From assembly GCA_018673255.1 (NCBI GenBank), contig JABHDC010000002.1, forward strand, positions 1-13,455: a stretch of 13,455 nucleotides of DNA, in the 5' to 3' direction. Source of the DNA: Gemmatimonadota bacterium (GTDB lineage: Bacteria; Latescibacterota; UBA2968; UBA8231). The notes under the pieces are model-generated. The model saw nothing but the letters and a program-made list of their open reading frames with translations. It was not told where the DNA came from and ran no database searches. A program made the position numbers and the translations under genes. Positions 1 to 7,406 of this stretch are shown here, in pieces. Every line of letters begins with the position of its first letter. Position 1 is the first letter of the stretch.

Positions 1-1076
1 CACCGCAACAAGTCGATCCCGATGTCGTATTCGTCGCCACCCTCGGCGCGTTTCTTCTCCGCACTGGCGACCAGTTGGTTCACCAGGTTGGTCTGCGCGC
101 GCAGGAGTTTCTCTACCAGTGGCTTGAACTCTGCATACCGGTTCGTGCTCTCCGGCACCGGTCCGGAGATGATCAGTGGCGTACGGGCATCATCGATGAG
201 GTTGGAATCGGCCTCATCCACAATGGCATAGTTGAATTCGCGCTGCGAGATCTGTTCGCGTCGCGTCGACATATTATCGTAGAGGTAGTCGAAGCCAATC
301 TGGTCTTTGGTCGCATAGATGATATCGGACGCATAGGCCTGCCGACGGTCAGCCGGTTGCCAGTCGAAGCCAGCTGGCACCGCCTCGGTCGCCGGCAACA
401 CATACGCCTCGGCGCCGCCGGTCTGACGGGCATCCTGGATGATACCGACCGACAGTCCCAGGAAGTTGTAGAGCGCACCCATCCACATGCCATCGCGTTT
501 GGCCAGGTAGTTGTTGTGGGTGATCAGGTGGGCACCGCGACCGGGAAGCGCATTCAGATACAGTGGCATGGTCGCCACCAGAGTCTTGCCTTCACCGGTG
601 GCCATCTCGGCGACCTTGCCGTCATGCAGTACGGTGGCGCCATACATCTGTACGTCATAGGGCACCATGAACCATTCTTCTTCGCCGCCCACGACTTCCC
701 ACTTGCGTCCACACAGGCGCCGACACGCATCCTTCACCGTGGCGAAGGCTTCCGGCATCAGGGCGTCTAGGGTCTGCGCTTCGGCATCGCGAATGGCGCC
801 TTCCAGCTCCGCGTGACGGTCATTGAGACGGACCCGCTCGTCCGCGTCCAGATCGCTGCGCAGTTGCTCCTCAATCTGCTCCGACTCCTGCCGGAAAGCA
901 CCGCGCGCCTCGTCGAGCCGTTGCCGGAACTCAGCCGTCTTGCCGAAGAGTTCGGCGTCGGAGAGGGATTGATAGCTTTCGGCGTGGCGGTTCACGGCGG
1001 TGATGATATCTTCCGCCTTCTTGAACTCGCGATCCGCCTGCGAGCCGAACAGCTTCTTCAGGTAACGGCCGAGCAT
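1..1076 (-). CDS. secA: Protein translocase ATPase SecA, N-terminal part (3' end outside window)
   Basis: SecA is the cytoplasmic ATPase that drives preproteins through SecYEG. About 358 codons are present and the gene runs off the left edge. The ATG at 1076 has a GAGGT Shine-Dalgarno about 5 bases upstream. Visible landmarks are the start MLGRYLKKLFGS, the Walker A context EMATGEGKT (about residues 156-164), NYLAKRD (about 188-194) and the Walker B/DEAD region VDEADSNLIDDARTP (about 285-299). Two stretches are longer than in E. coli SecA. One is a charged, probably helical insertion at about residues 55-100, which pushes Walker A about 55 residues later. The other is a Gly/Ala/Pro-rich insertion at about 218-238. 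Normally near-constant motifs are changed: THNNYLA for TVNDYLA, YATKDQIGFDYLYDN for YGTNNEFGFDYLRDN, and VDEADSNLIDD for VDEVDSILIDE. It is clearly SecA. Whether it is the housekeeping copy or a second SecA cannot be decided here. Confidence 0.96.
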   Translation of the reverse strand, partial: MLGRYLKKLFGSQADREFKKAEDIITAVNRHAESYQSLSDAELFGKTAEFRQRLDEARGAFRQESEQIEEQLRSDLDADERVRLNDRHAELEGAIRDAEAQTLDALMPEAFATVKDACRRLCGRKWEVVGGEEEWFMVPYDVQMYGATVLHDGKVAEMATGEGKTLVATMPLYLNALPGRGAHLITHNNYLAKRDGMWMGALYNFLGLSVGIIQDARQTGGAEAYVLPATEAVPAGFDWQPADRRQAYASDIIYATKDQIGFDYLYDNMSTRREQISQREFNYAIVDEADSNLIDDARTPLIISGPVPESTNRYAEFKPLVEKLLRAQTNLVNQLVASAEKKRAEGGDEYDIGIDLLR

Positions 1077-1304
1077 GGACTACCTCAGTGTGGAGAAAGC
1101 GCTGGTCTGGAGTCGGGGCATCGGGTCTGCCCGGTCAGTAAAAATACTCGACCGCCTGATCGCCGGCCACATGAGGCTGGCTGGCCGTCATGCAGGAGAC
1201 TTCGGCCGTGATTGGCCGATCCTGGTCGCAGGCTCATCCTCGGTTCAGGCCGATACCGGTGTCGGTCGGCCGAATCCCGGGGCGCAACAGTAGATCGGAG
1301 CTGC
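1077..1304. other. secA-nusB intergenic region, no convincing gene
   Basis: These 228 bases separate nusB from secA, the largest gap in the minus-strand block, so secA probably has its own promoter here. I see no RNA gene or convincing coding sequence. On the minus strand an AT-rich TATTTT (plus-strand 1141-1146) could be a -10 box about 65 bases before the secA start, but the best -35 at 17-bp spacing (TGGCCG) is poor. An 18-codon minus-strand reading frame (1135-1191) precedes secA. It has no Shine-Dalgarno and no hydrophobic segment, so I do not call it a gene. Confidence 0.5.
1244..1274. repeat. Inverted repeat (GC-rich hairpin) downstream of nusB
   Basis: The arms GGCCGA (1248-1253) and TCGGCC (1266-1271) surround a 12-base loop. 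The stem extends by TTC/GAA (1244-1246 with 1272-1274) past a single bulged A at 1247. It lies about 30 bases past the nusB stop on the transcribed strand. There is no T-run on either side, so it is not a canonical intrinsic terminator. It could protect the 3' end of the rib-nusB message or help a factor-dependent stop. Confidence 0.4.
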
Positions 1305-1838
1305 TCACAGCTCCAGTTTGTGGTCGCGGGCGATGGCGTCCAGCAGACCATTGACGAAGCGAAAGGACTTCTCGCCGCCATAACTCTTGGCCAGTTCGAC
1401 CGCTTCGTGGATCGTGACTCGAGCTGGTACCCCTTCCACGTAGAGCAACTCCGCCAGGGCCATGCGCAGAATCAGACCGTCGAGACGGGCGATTCGTTCC
1501 GGGCGCCAATTGGTGGCTTTGGCGTGGATCAACCCATCCAGTTCGGTCCGGTGTTCGACGGCAGCGATAGCCACCTGCTCTGCAAAGAATCGCAACTTGG
1601 CCGACAGCTTGCAGGATGCGCCCAACTGTTGCAGCGCTTCGGAGATCTGCCCCGGATTGGCAGTCTCCCAGTACAGGGCACGCAAAGCCAACTGACGCGC
1701 GCCAGAGCGCGTCTGCGGAATCTCCACATTCTCCGCATCGCCCCATTCACCATCGTCCCAACGATTCTGACGAGAAGAGGACTCTTCCTGGGGAGAATCT
1801 CCATGAAGGGAGCTATCCTCCATTGGCCGGTCGGTCAA
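1305..1838 (-). CDS. nusB: Transcription antitermination factor NusB
   Basis: NusB binds boxA RNA together with NusE (ribosomal protein S10) and supports antitermination, chiefly on rRNA operons. The all-helical NusB domain covers about residues 43-177. It opens with the Arg-rich boxA-binding helix TRSGARQLALRALY and ends with the family-typical VTIHEAVELAKSYGGEKSFRFVNGLLD (quoted in part: VELAKSYG, then FVNGLLD). About 40 acidic, Ser-rich residues precede the domain, which is unusual and probably disordered. The start is uncertain: TTG at 1838 lies about 12 bases after an AGGAG that overlaps the ribH stop, and ATG at 1823 is the next choice. It begins 15 bp after ribH, the common ribH-nusB arrangement, so it is the last gene of the riboflavin unit. 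Confidence 0.95.
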   Translation of the reverse strand: MTDRPMEDSSLHGDSPQEESSSRQNRWDDGEWGDAENVEIPQTRSGARQLALRALYWETANPGQISEALQQLGASCKLSAKLRFFAEQVAIAAVEHRTELDGLIHAKATNWRPERIARLDGLILRMALAELLYVEGVPARVTIHEAVELAKSYGGEKSFRFVNGLLDAIARDHKLEL

Positions 1839-1853
1839 GGGTAAGGTGGACTC

Positions 1854-2321
1854 CTAATCCATGTCGCCGAGGAGATTGGCCATCTCGATTGCATTGGCAG
1901 CCGCGTCCCAGCCCCGATTCCCTGACAGGGTTCCGGCTCGTTCGATCGCTTGTTCAACGTCGTCGGTGGTGATGACGCCAAAGGTGACCGGTACGCCGCA
2001 ATCCAGACCGACGGCGGCGATCCCTCGCGCCGCCTCGGCGGCGACAAAATCGAAGTGAGGTGTCGCCGAACGGATGATCGCGCCCAGACAGATGACGACG
2101 TCGAACCGGCCCGTCGCAGCCAGACGTTTGGCCGTCAGTGGCAACTCGAAGGCGCCTGGAACCCAGGCGATCTCGACATTGTCCTCGGGACAGCCGTGGC
2201 GTCGCAGGCAGTCGAGAGCGCCATCGAGAAGACGCGAGGTGATCAGGCTGTTGAAACGGCTGTTGACGATGGCGAAGCGGCGGCTCGACGCATCGAGCTT
2301 GCCCTCATGCACTCTGGGCAT
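1854..2321 (-). CDS. ribH: 6,7-dimethyl-8-ribityllumazine synthase (RibH)
   Basis: RibH condenses 5-amino-6-ribitylaminouracil with 3,4-dihydroxy-2-butanone 4-phosphate to give lumazine, the penultimate riboflavin step. Its 155 residues match the usual single-domain length. Family motifs in order are AIVNSRFNSLIT near residue 18, VPGAFELPL, the active-site loop GAIIRSATPHFD with its catalytic His, FGVITTDD, and QAIERAG followed by GNRGWDAA and AIEMANL. The ATG at 2321 is supported by a strong GGAGGGA about 10 bases upstream. The start overlaps the end of ribBA by 17 bp, which points to translational coupling. I see nothing unusual in the active site. Confidence 0.97.
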   Translation of the reverse strand: MPRVHEGKLDASSRRFAIVNSRFNSLITSRLLDGALDCLRRHGCPEDNVEIAWVPGAFELPLTAKRLAATGRFDVVICLGAIIRSATPHFDFVAAEAARGIAAVGLDCGVPVTFGVITTDDVEQAIERAGTLSGNRGWDAAANAIEMANLLGDMD

Positions 2322-3570
2322 CGGGTTGATCTCCCTCCTCAAGCAGGGTCGCGTGACCCATACGGTCACGTTTGGTGCGTAGATAGCGGATATTGTGCGG
2401 ATTGGGATCAGCGACGATCGGCACCTGCTCGACCACGTTGAGTCCATAGCCGTCCAGACCCACGCGCTTGCGCGGGTTGTTGGTCAGCAAACGAAGCTGG
2501 CGCAATCCCAGATCCTGCAGGACCTGGGCGCCGATGCCATAGTCACGGCTGTCGGCTGGCAGACCGAGGGCGTGATTGGCCTCGATTGTGTCCAGCCCCT
2601 GTTCCTGCTGCAGTTCGTAGGCCTTCAGTTTGTGCAAGACGCCGATGCCGCGGCCCTCATGGCTCTGGATATACACGATGACGCCACGCCCTTCGGCCGC
2701 GATCATCGCCATGGCTGCCTGCAGTTGCTCGCCACAGTCACAGAGATTGGAGCCCAGCGCGTCGCCGGTGACGCAACAGGAGTGCATGCGTACCAGGGCT
2801 GGTTCACCATCGGCCACATCTCCCATGACGAGGGCGATGTAGGGACTGTTGTCGACGAGGGAGCGATAGGCATAGGTCGTGAATTCGCCGTGACGAGTCG
2901 GCAGCCGAGCCTTGGCCTCGAGGCTGACCAGTTTCTCCGCATGGCTGCGATATGCGATCAGGTCGCGCAATGTGGCGATCTTGAGGCCATGGCGGTTGGC
3001 AAATTCCAGCAGATAAGGAGTTGAGGCGACCTCACCATCCTCATCGAGGATGGAGGCCAGCACCGCGACAGGTGGCGTGAATGTCGCCAGTCGGGCCAGA
3101 TCGACGGACCCTTCGGTGTGTCCGGCGCGGCGCAGCACGCCACCCGACTGGGAGGCGATGGGGGTCACATGGCCAGGCTGTACAAAGTCACTGTGCGTGC
3201 TGTTGGGGTCGGCGAGACGACGGATCGTCATGGCGCGATCGTGGGCCGAGACCCCTGTCCCGTCGACATCGCGTGCATTGACGGGCACCATGTAGGACGC
3301 GCCGCGAGGCCCCGACGAATCAGCGCGGGCGGCACTTAACCCGAGGCGTTCCAGATGGCTGCATTCGGCAGCGACATAGACCGGACCGCCAGCCTTCTGG
3401 GCCAGGAAGTGGATGGAATTGGAGTCGGCCAGTTCAGCGATCATCATCAACTCACCCTCGCCGACCAGTTCGGACCCATCCACATCGACGGCGCGCTCAT
3501 CGACGAGGACAATCATATGCCCTGCCTGGAGTTCGTCGACTACTTCCTCGATGGTGTCGAAATCAGTCAT
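2305..3570 (-). CDS. ribBA: RibBA: GTP cyclohydrolase II fused to a degenerate-looking DHBP synthase domain
   Basis: Two-domain riboflavin enzyme of 421 residues. The RibA half (about 220-410) opens GTP and looks intact: zinc Cys in HSCCVTGD and LCDCGEQL (C266, C277, C279), SHEGRGIG, DYGIGAQVLQDLG and LLTNNPRK. The RibB half (about 1-210) should convert ribulose 5-phosphate to 3,4-dihydroxy-2-butanone 4-phosphate. It keeps GTGVSAHDR, PGHVTPI and RAGHTEGSVDLA (H151). The normal DDEDRENEGD signature is replaced by a longer, altered stretch ending LVGEGE (residues 24-40), and the usual CEI glutamate reads ASI (172-174). From family knowledge these acids bind the metal and substrate, so RibB activity is doubtful. 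The ATG at 3570 begins the conserved domain. No Shine-Dalgarno precedes it, the leader is C/T-rich, and an intrinsic terminator lies just upstream. An in-frame extension to 3621 would read through that hairpin and is unlikely. Confidence 0.95.
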   Translation of the reverse strand: MTDFDTIEEVVDELQAGHMIVLVDERAVDVDGSELVGEGELMMIAELADSNSIHFLAQKAGGPVYVAAECSHLERLGLSAARADSSGPRGASYMVPVNARDVDGTGVSAHDRAMTIRRLADPNSTHSDFVQPGHVTPIASQSGGVLRRAGHTEGSVDLARLATFTPPVAVLASILDEDGEVASTPYLLEFANRHGLKIATLRDLIAYRSHAEKLVSLEAKARLPTRHGEFTTYAYRSLVDNSPYIALVMGDVADGEPALVRMHSCCVTGDALGSNLCDCGEQLQAAMAMIAAEGRGVIVYIQSHEGRGIGVLHKLKAYELQQEQGLDTIEANHALGLPADSRDYGIGAQVLQDLGLRQLRLLTNNPRKRVGLDGYGLNVVEQVPIVADPNPHNIRYLRTKRDRMGHATLLEEGDQPDAQSA

Positions 3571-3592
3571 GAGACCAGACAGGAGGAGTGAG

Positions 3593-3618
3593 AAAAAAGG
3601 CCCGGCAACGCCCGGGCC
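3593..3618 (-). terminator. Intrinsic terminator between ribE and ribBA
   Basis: Read on the minus strand: a perfect 7-bp GC stem GGCCCGG/CCGGGCC (plus-strand 3612-3618 and 3599-3605), a 6-base loop GCGTTG, then an unbroken run of six T (3593-3598). It lies 26 bases past the ribE stop and 23 bases before the ribBA start. There is no T-run on the other side, so it acts in the minus direction only. It fits a textbook Rho-independent terminator and would separate or attenuate ribD-ribE from ribBA-ribH-nusB. Confidence 0.88.
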
Positions 3619-3643
3619 CAATGATCAATTTCAGGAGATCACT

Positions 3644-4312
3644 TTAGCTGTAGCCCAGCCGTCGCAGATCGTCCATCTGCAGGCCAGCGGCCTTGGCCGA
3701 TGAATCCGGCGTCAGGAGCCGTTCTACGTATCGCGCCACGACATCGACTTCCAGATTCACAGGATCCCCCACACTGCGGTGAGGCAGGTGGGTGTGACTG
3801 AATGTATGGGGTATGATGGCGACCGTAAAGACTTCGGCCCCTTTGACTTCGGCGCCTGACACAGAGGCCACGGTCAGGCTGATTCCATCGATGGCGATTG
3901 AGCCTTTCCCGGCGATATAGCGGCCCAATTCAGCCGGGGGCTCGACGGCCACCGTCCACTGCCCCGACCCTTCCTCCATGCGACGGATGTGGCCGACACC
4001 ATCCACATGTCCCAGGACCATATGGCCCCCCAGGCGATCGCTGGCACGCAGGGCCCGCTCCAGATTTACCACATCACCCGACCGCAGGTCGCCCAGTGTT
4101 GTCCGCTTCAGTGTCTCCTCCACCGACTCGACACAGAACCGCTTCCCATTGATGCTGACCACCGTCTGGCAGGCGCCATTGATACTGACGCTGTCGCCCA
4201 GGGCCAGATCCTGGCTCACGATACTCGCCTCCAACTCCAGGCGTTGCAGGCCTGCACTGGCGCGTTCAACGCGCCGCACGCGGCCTACTTCTTCGATCAG
4301 TCCGGTGAACAC
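3644..4312 (-). CDS. ribE: Riboflavin synthase (alpha subunit)
   Basis: This enzyme dismutates two molecules of 6,7-dimethyl-8-ribityllumazine to riboflavin and 5-amino-6-ribitylaminouracil, the last step of the pathway. The 222-residue product has the duplicated lumazine-binding barrel. The first repeat has MFTGLIEEVG, GDSVSINGACQTVV and FCVESVEETLKRTTLG. The second has GGHMVLGHVDGVG, GKGSIAIDGISLTV and IPHTFSHTHL. The GTG start at 4312 has a good AGGTGG 7 bases upstream. The first 16 bp overlap the end of ribD, indicating coupling. The gene ends with TAA just ahead of a strong terminator. This gene is also called ribC in some species. Confidence 0.96.
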   Translation of the reverse strand: MFTGLIEEVGRVRRVERASAGLQRLELEASIVSQDLALGDSVSINGACQTVVSINGKRFCVESVEETLKRTTLGDLRSGDVVNLERALRASDRLGGHMVLGHVDGVGHIRRMEEGSGQWTVAVEPPAELGRYIAGKGSIAIDGISLTVASVSGAEVKGAEVFTVAIIPHTFSHTHLPHRSVGDPVNLEVDVVARYVERLLTPDSSAKAAGLQMDDLRRLGYS

Positions 4313-5397
4313 GGATATACCACCTTTCCGGTGTACAATACGTCGTCTCCCAGGCGGCGTGTGGTGACGGCCTCCAGTCGGAGGTTGTCATCAATCTCTT
4401 CTACACCCAGATCCCCGATTCCGGCCAGACCTTCACCGATGAGGCGGGGGGCCACATACACCATGACTTCGTCTACGATCTGAGCTCGCAGTGCCGCCGC
4501 GGCCAGTGTTCGACCTCCCTCGATCAGCAAGCTGGTGAGGCCTTCCTTGCCGGCGCGCTGCATGAGGGTGGGCAGATCAAGCAGAGAGTCCGTGGCCCCC
4601 ATGGACCAGATCTGCGCCCCGCGCGCTGCGTAGTCAGCTGCCGCCGCCACATCGTGGTCGCTGGTGGCCAGGACGGTTCCCTCGCGACCGAAGATCTGGG
4701 CCGTGGGCGGGCAGCTGAGATTGGCGCTGATGACGAGGGCGCGTGGATCACGACCCTCCACGTGGCGCACGGTCAGGGCTGGATCATCGGCGCTGATGGT
4801 GCCGGCACCGACGGCGATCATGTCCATCCAGGAGCGCCACTGATGCGCGTGTCGTCGCGCAACCTCACCGGTGATCCAGCGCGAAGCGCCGGTCTTTGTG
4901 GCGATGCGGCCGTCGAGACTCTGGCCCAGCTTCAACCAGACCCGGGGCCGGCCATGGCGTCGGTGGTGGAGGTAGGCGGCCAGCTGCTCCTCTACGGCCT
5001 GTGCGCCAACACCCACATCCACCTGAATCCCCGCCTCGCGCAAGAGCCGGAACCCCGTGCCGCCCACATGCTGGTCCGGATCCTGCAGGGCGACCACCAC
5101 GCGCCGCACACCCGCTTGAATGAGGGCCTCCGAACAGGGCGGAGTCCGGCCGTGATGGGCGCAGGGCTCGAGGGTGCAATAGACCGTGCTGCCGCGCGCC
5201 TGATCGCCGGCGGCGCGCAGGGCGTGGGCTTCGGCGTGGGGGCCGCCCAACTGCTGGTGATACCCTTCGCCGAGGATGCGTCCATCGGCGGCGACCACGA
5301 CAGCGCCAACCATCGGATTGGGACTCACGTGCCCGCGCCCGCGGCTGGCCAGCCGCAGGGCGCGCCGCATGTGGGCGGCATCTGCGATTTCGGTCAC
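4297..5397 (-). CDS. ribD: RibD: bifunctional pyrimidine deaminase / 5-amino-6-(5-phosphoribosylamino)uracil reductase
   Basis: RibD deaminates and then reduces the pyrimidine produced by GTP cyclohydrolase II, the second and third steps of riboflavin synthesis. Its 366 residues are the normal fused length. The deaminase half has PNPMVGAVVV, the zinc motif HAEAHAL (H54, E56) and CTLEPCAHHGRTPPC (C79, C88). The reductase half starts near residue 145 with KLGQSLDGRIAT and has SRWITG, VGAGTISADDPALTVR and LLIEGGRTLA. The GTG at 5397 is chosen because it overlaps the upstream stop as GTGA, and because translation from it reaches the conserved domain at once. There is only a weak GTAGAG ahead. An FMN riboswitch cannot lie directly upstream because coding sequence abuts the start. 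Confidence 0.96.
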   Translation of the reverse strand: MTEIADAAHMRRALRLASRGRGHVSPNPMVGAVVVAADGRILGEGYHQQLGGPHAEAHALRAAGDQARGSTVYCTLEPCAHHGRTPPCSEALIQAGVRRVVVALQDPDQHVGGTGFRLLREAGIQVDVGVGAQAVEEQLAAYLHHRRHGRPRVWLKLGQSLDGRIATKTGASRWITGEVARRHAHQWRSWMDMIAVGAGTISADDPALTVRHVEGRDPRALVISANLSCPPTAQIFGREGTVLATSDHDVAAAADYAARGAQIWSMGATDSLLDLPTLMQRAGKEGLTSLLIEGGRTLAAAALRAQIVDEVMVYVAPRLIGEGLAGIGDLGVEEIDDNLRLEAVTTRRLGDDVLYTGKVVYPCSPD

Positions 5398-7406
5398 GGC
5401 TGGATCTCTACCAGAATCTGAGCCACACCTACGTTCTCCAACTCGTCCCACGCCTGCACGGTCACCACGTGTTCTCCGGCCGGCATGGCGGGCAGGACAA
5501 ACTGGAGCGCCTCCCGCGAGCCGTCGAACAGGCCATCGGTGGCGCCCAGTCGAGTCGTGGCCTCATCATAATCAAGACTGAAGCGTGCGCCCCGCAGGGC
5601 AGAGACGGCATCGGTCAAGCCTGCCTCGATGATCGTCTGGCCCCCTTCCTGCCGTTGCCTCAACTCTACGAGGGGCGGCGTGTTGTCGATGATGAAGGGT
5701 GGCGTCGTGTAGCTGTCTTCGAGGGCCGTGCCCGCAGGATTCGACGACGCATCGCTGGCGACCAGCTTCAGACTCGTGATGCCCTCGGGCATCAGCTCGG
5801 TATCCCACACGACCGTCTTGACGCGCTCGACATTCTCCCCGATGAGCTTCCACGTCTTCTGGCCGGTGCCACGCAGATAGATATCGAACTGCAATGGATC
5901 CCCATTGGCGTCGCTCGCCTTCCATCGCAGCACGCGCAGACTCTTCCGCTGAGGTGGGCCGTTGGTGTAGTTGCGCTGTGGGCCAGGTAGCGGGATCTGA
6001 TCCGGATTCTGCAGCGCACCGGCGCCACCGCGATAGGGGAAGGTGATCACCTCGTCGATGCGTGGGGGCAGGTTGGCCTGGCGGAGCCGGAACCAGACAC
6101 CCTCAACATGGGCCGGTAGCTCATCGTCGTCTTCCAGGGTGAGGCGGTACTGCAGATATCGTGCCGCAGGGCTGGAGACAGCCTCGCCGGACGTCTGTGG
6201 CGCCGACCAGTCGCTCCAGGTGTCGTCAGGCTCGTCACTGTTGCCGGAGCGCGTCTGCGAGCTTACGTGCCCCTGCCCACGCCATGCCAGGCTGCCCCAG
6301 GTGGCCACTTGCCTGGCATCGTATACGGGTGCATCGAAGCGGCCGCTTGAGGCAGCCGATGCCTGCAGGCGCCAGAGGTTCCCGGACTGGCTGTCGCCCA
6401 GCAGGAGACTGCCAGCCTGCCACGCCACGGCACTGGGTGAGATCGAGTCGGTTCGAGCCAGAATGGCTCCCGACGGGGCTTCTGTCTGGCCACGACCGGG
6501 AAGACGCATCACGCGTGTCGGTTCACGCGTGATGGCGACGACATCCTCACCATCGCGCACCAGTCCGGCCCAGATCCCCGTGCCGCTCCAGATCGGGTAG
6601 CTGGCGCCGTCCGCGTTGAGTCGCAGGAGTGTTGCTGTGGGCTGGCCCTTGTCTGGTACGGTCATGGCAGCGACGAAGGTGACGTCGCCGACGACGGCCA
6701 GATCTGCAACCTCCTCCAGTTCCGTCTCCAGCAACAGACGCGCGCCACCCTCACCATCCAATGCGTATACACGCCCATGTCCCGCACTTTCATCACCCGT
6801 CGCACTGGCGGTGGTACCGGCCAGCCAGTGATCCTGTCGATGGGCCAGCGTCCGAACGTGACCATCGATCGGCTTGTGCAGCAAGGTGTCGACCTCGCCA
6901 TTGCGTCGCCAGCGCAGCACGCGTGCTTCGGCACCACAGGCGATCAGCACACCATCCCCATCGATGGCCAGATCCCACACATACTGACTCGTCGTCGTCA
7001 GCAATTCCTCGGTGACGCCGCTGGGAAGATGGCGCAGGAGGCGTCCTCCTGACCCCGTACCGATGTAGAGCCCACTGGCGCCCACGGCCAGCGCCATCGG
7101 TGCGCCGCCATCGATGGACACCGTCTGTTGGATGCGTCCGGATTGGATGATGAGGACCTGACCCTGATCGCCAGTGGCGACGTAGAGGCGATCGCCGTCA
7201 GTTGCCACGGCCCAGACACGCTCGGCCATGGTATCGATGTCCTGGATCAGTGCCGGCCCCAGACTCAGACCCCCGTCGGCGTGAAGCGTCACGTGCTCTC
7301 CTTCGCCGCCGGAAAAGTCGGCGAGACGTCCGTGATAGACCGTTGTCGGCTCGACACCGTGAACGGCTGTCACCCACAGTGCCAGTAGCAGTGCCACCCG
7401 TTTCAT
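5394..7406 (-). CDS. Secreted seven-bladed beta-propeller protein with C-terminal beta-sandwich domains
   Basis: No specific function is recognised. The 670-residue protein starts with a Sec signal peptide (MKRVALLLALWVTAVHG), so it acts outside the cytoplasm. Seven imperfect blades follow, starting near residues 62, 102, 141, 182, 231, 278 and 323. Each has a hydrophobic-Asp/Gly core such as VWAVATDGDRLYVATG. About 355-445 resembles a jelly-roll or discoidin-like module (TWSDWSAP, YLQYRLTL). About 450-570 is FnIII-like (LRWKASDANGDPLQFDIYLRG) and is followed by an Ig-like end. There is no lipobox, transmembrane anchor or sorting signal. The ATG at 7406 has GGAAGG 8 bases upstream and overlaps the S55 gene stop as ATGA. 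Its own stop overlaps the ribD start. Such propellers usually bind ligands or proteins; a partnership with the upstream S55 protein is my inference. Confidence 0.88.
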   Translation of the reverse strand: MKRVALLLALWVTAVHGVEPTTVYHGRLADFSGGEGEHVTLHADGGLSLGPALIQDIDTMAERVWAVATDGDRLYVATGDQGQVLIIQSGRIQQTVSIDGGAPMALAVGASGLYIGTGSGGRLLRHLPSGVTEELLTTTSQYVWDLAIDGDGVLIACGAEARVLRWRRNGEVDTLLHKPIDGHVRTLAHRQDHWLAGTTASATGDESAGHGRVYALDGEGGARLLLETELEEVADLAVVGDVTFVAAMTVPDKGQPTATLLRLNADGASYPIWSGTGIWAGLVRDGEDVVAITREPTRVMRLPGRGQTEAPSGAILARTDSISPSAVAWQAGSLLLGDSQSGNLWRLQASAASSGRFDAPVYDARQVATWGSLAWRGQGHVSSQTRSGNSDEPDDTWSDWSAPQTSGEAVSSPAARYLQYRLTLEDDDELPAHVEGVWFRLRQANLPPRIDEVITFPYRGGAGALQNPDQIPLPGPQRNYTNGPPQRKSLRVLRWKASDANGDPLQFDIYLRGTGQKTWKLIGENVERVKTVVWDTELMPEGITSLKLVASDASSNPAGTALEDSYTTPPFIIDNTPPLVELRQRQEGGQTIIEAGLTDAVSALRGARFSLDYDEATTRLGATDGLFDGSREALQFVLPAMPAGEHVVTVQAWDELENVGVAQILVEIQP

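Noticed and set aside
75..770. Long plus-strand open frame opposite secA
   Set aside because: It is a shadow of the strongly conserved SecA frame in GC-rich DNA, and its translation resembles no family.
1135..1191. 18-codon minus-strand reading frame before secA, a possible SecM-like leader peptide
   Set aside because: It has no Shine-Dalgarno, no hydrophobic export segment and no recognisable arrest motif, so length and position alone are not enough.
3571..3620. In-frame ribBA start at 3621 that reads through the hairpin
   Set aside because: It would place the terminator stem inside the coding sequence and add 17 residues absent from the family. The ATG at 3570 starts right at the conserved domain.
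3570..3644. FMN riboswitch upstream of ribBA
   Set aside because: The available non-coding stretch of about 74 bases is too short for the aptamer of roughly 140 bases, and its conserved blocks are not visible. Only a plain hairpin with a T-run is present.
4654..5421. 255-codon plus-strand open frame opposite ribD
   Set aside because: It is antisense to well-conserved RibD motifs and has no recognisable domain. GC-rich genomes produce such open frames by codon bias.
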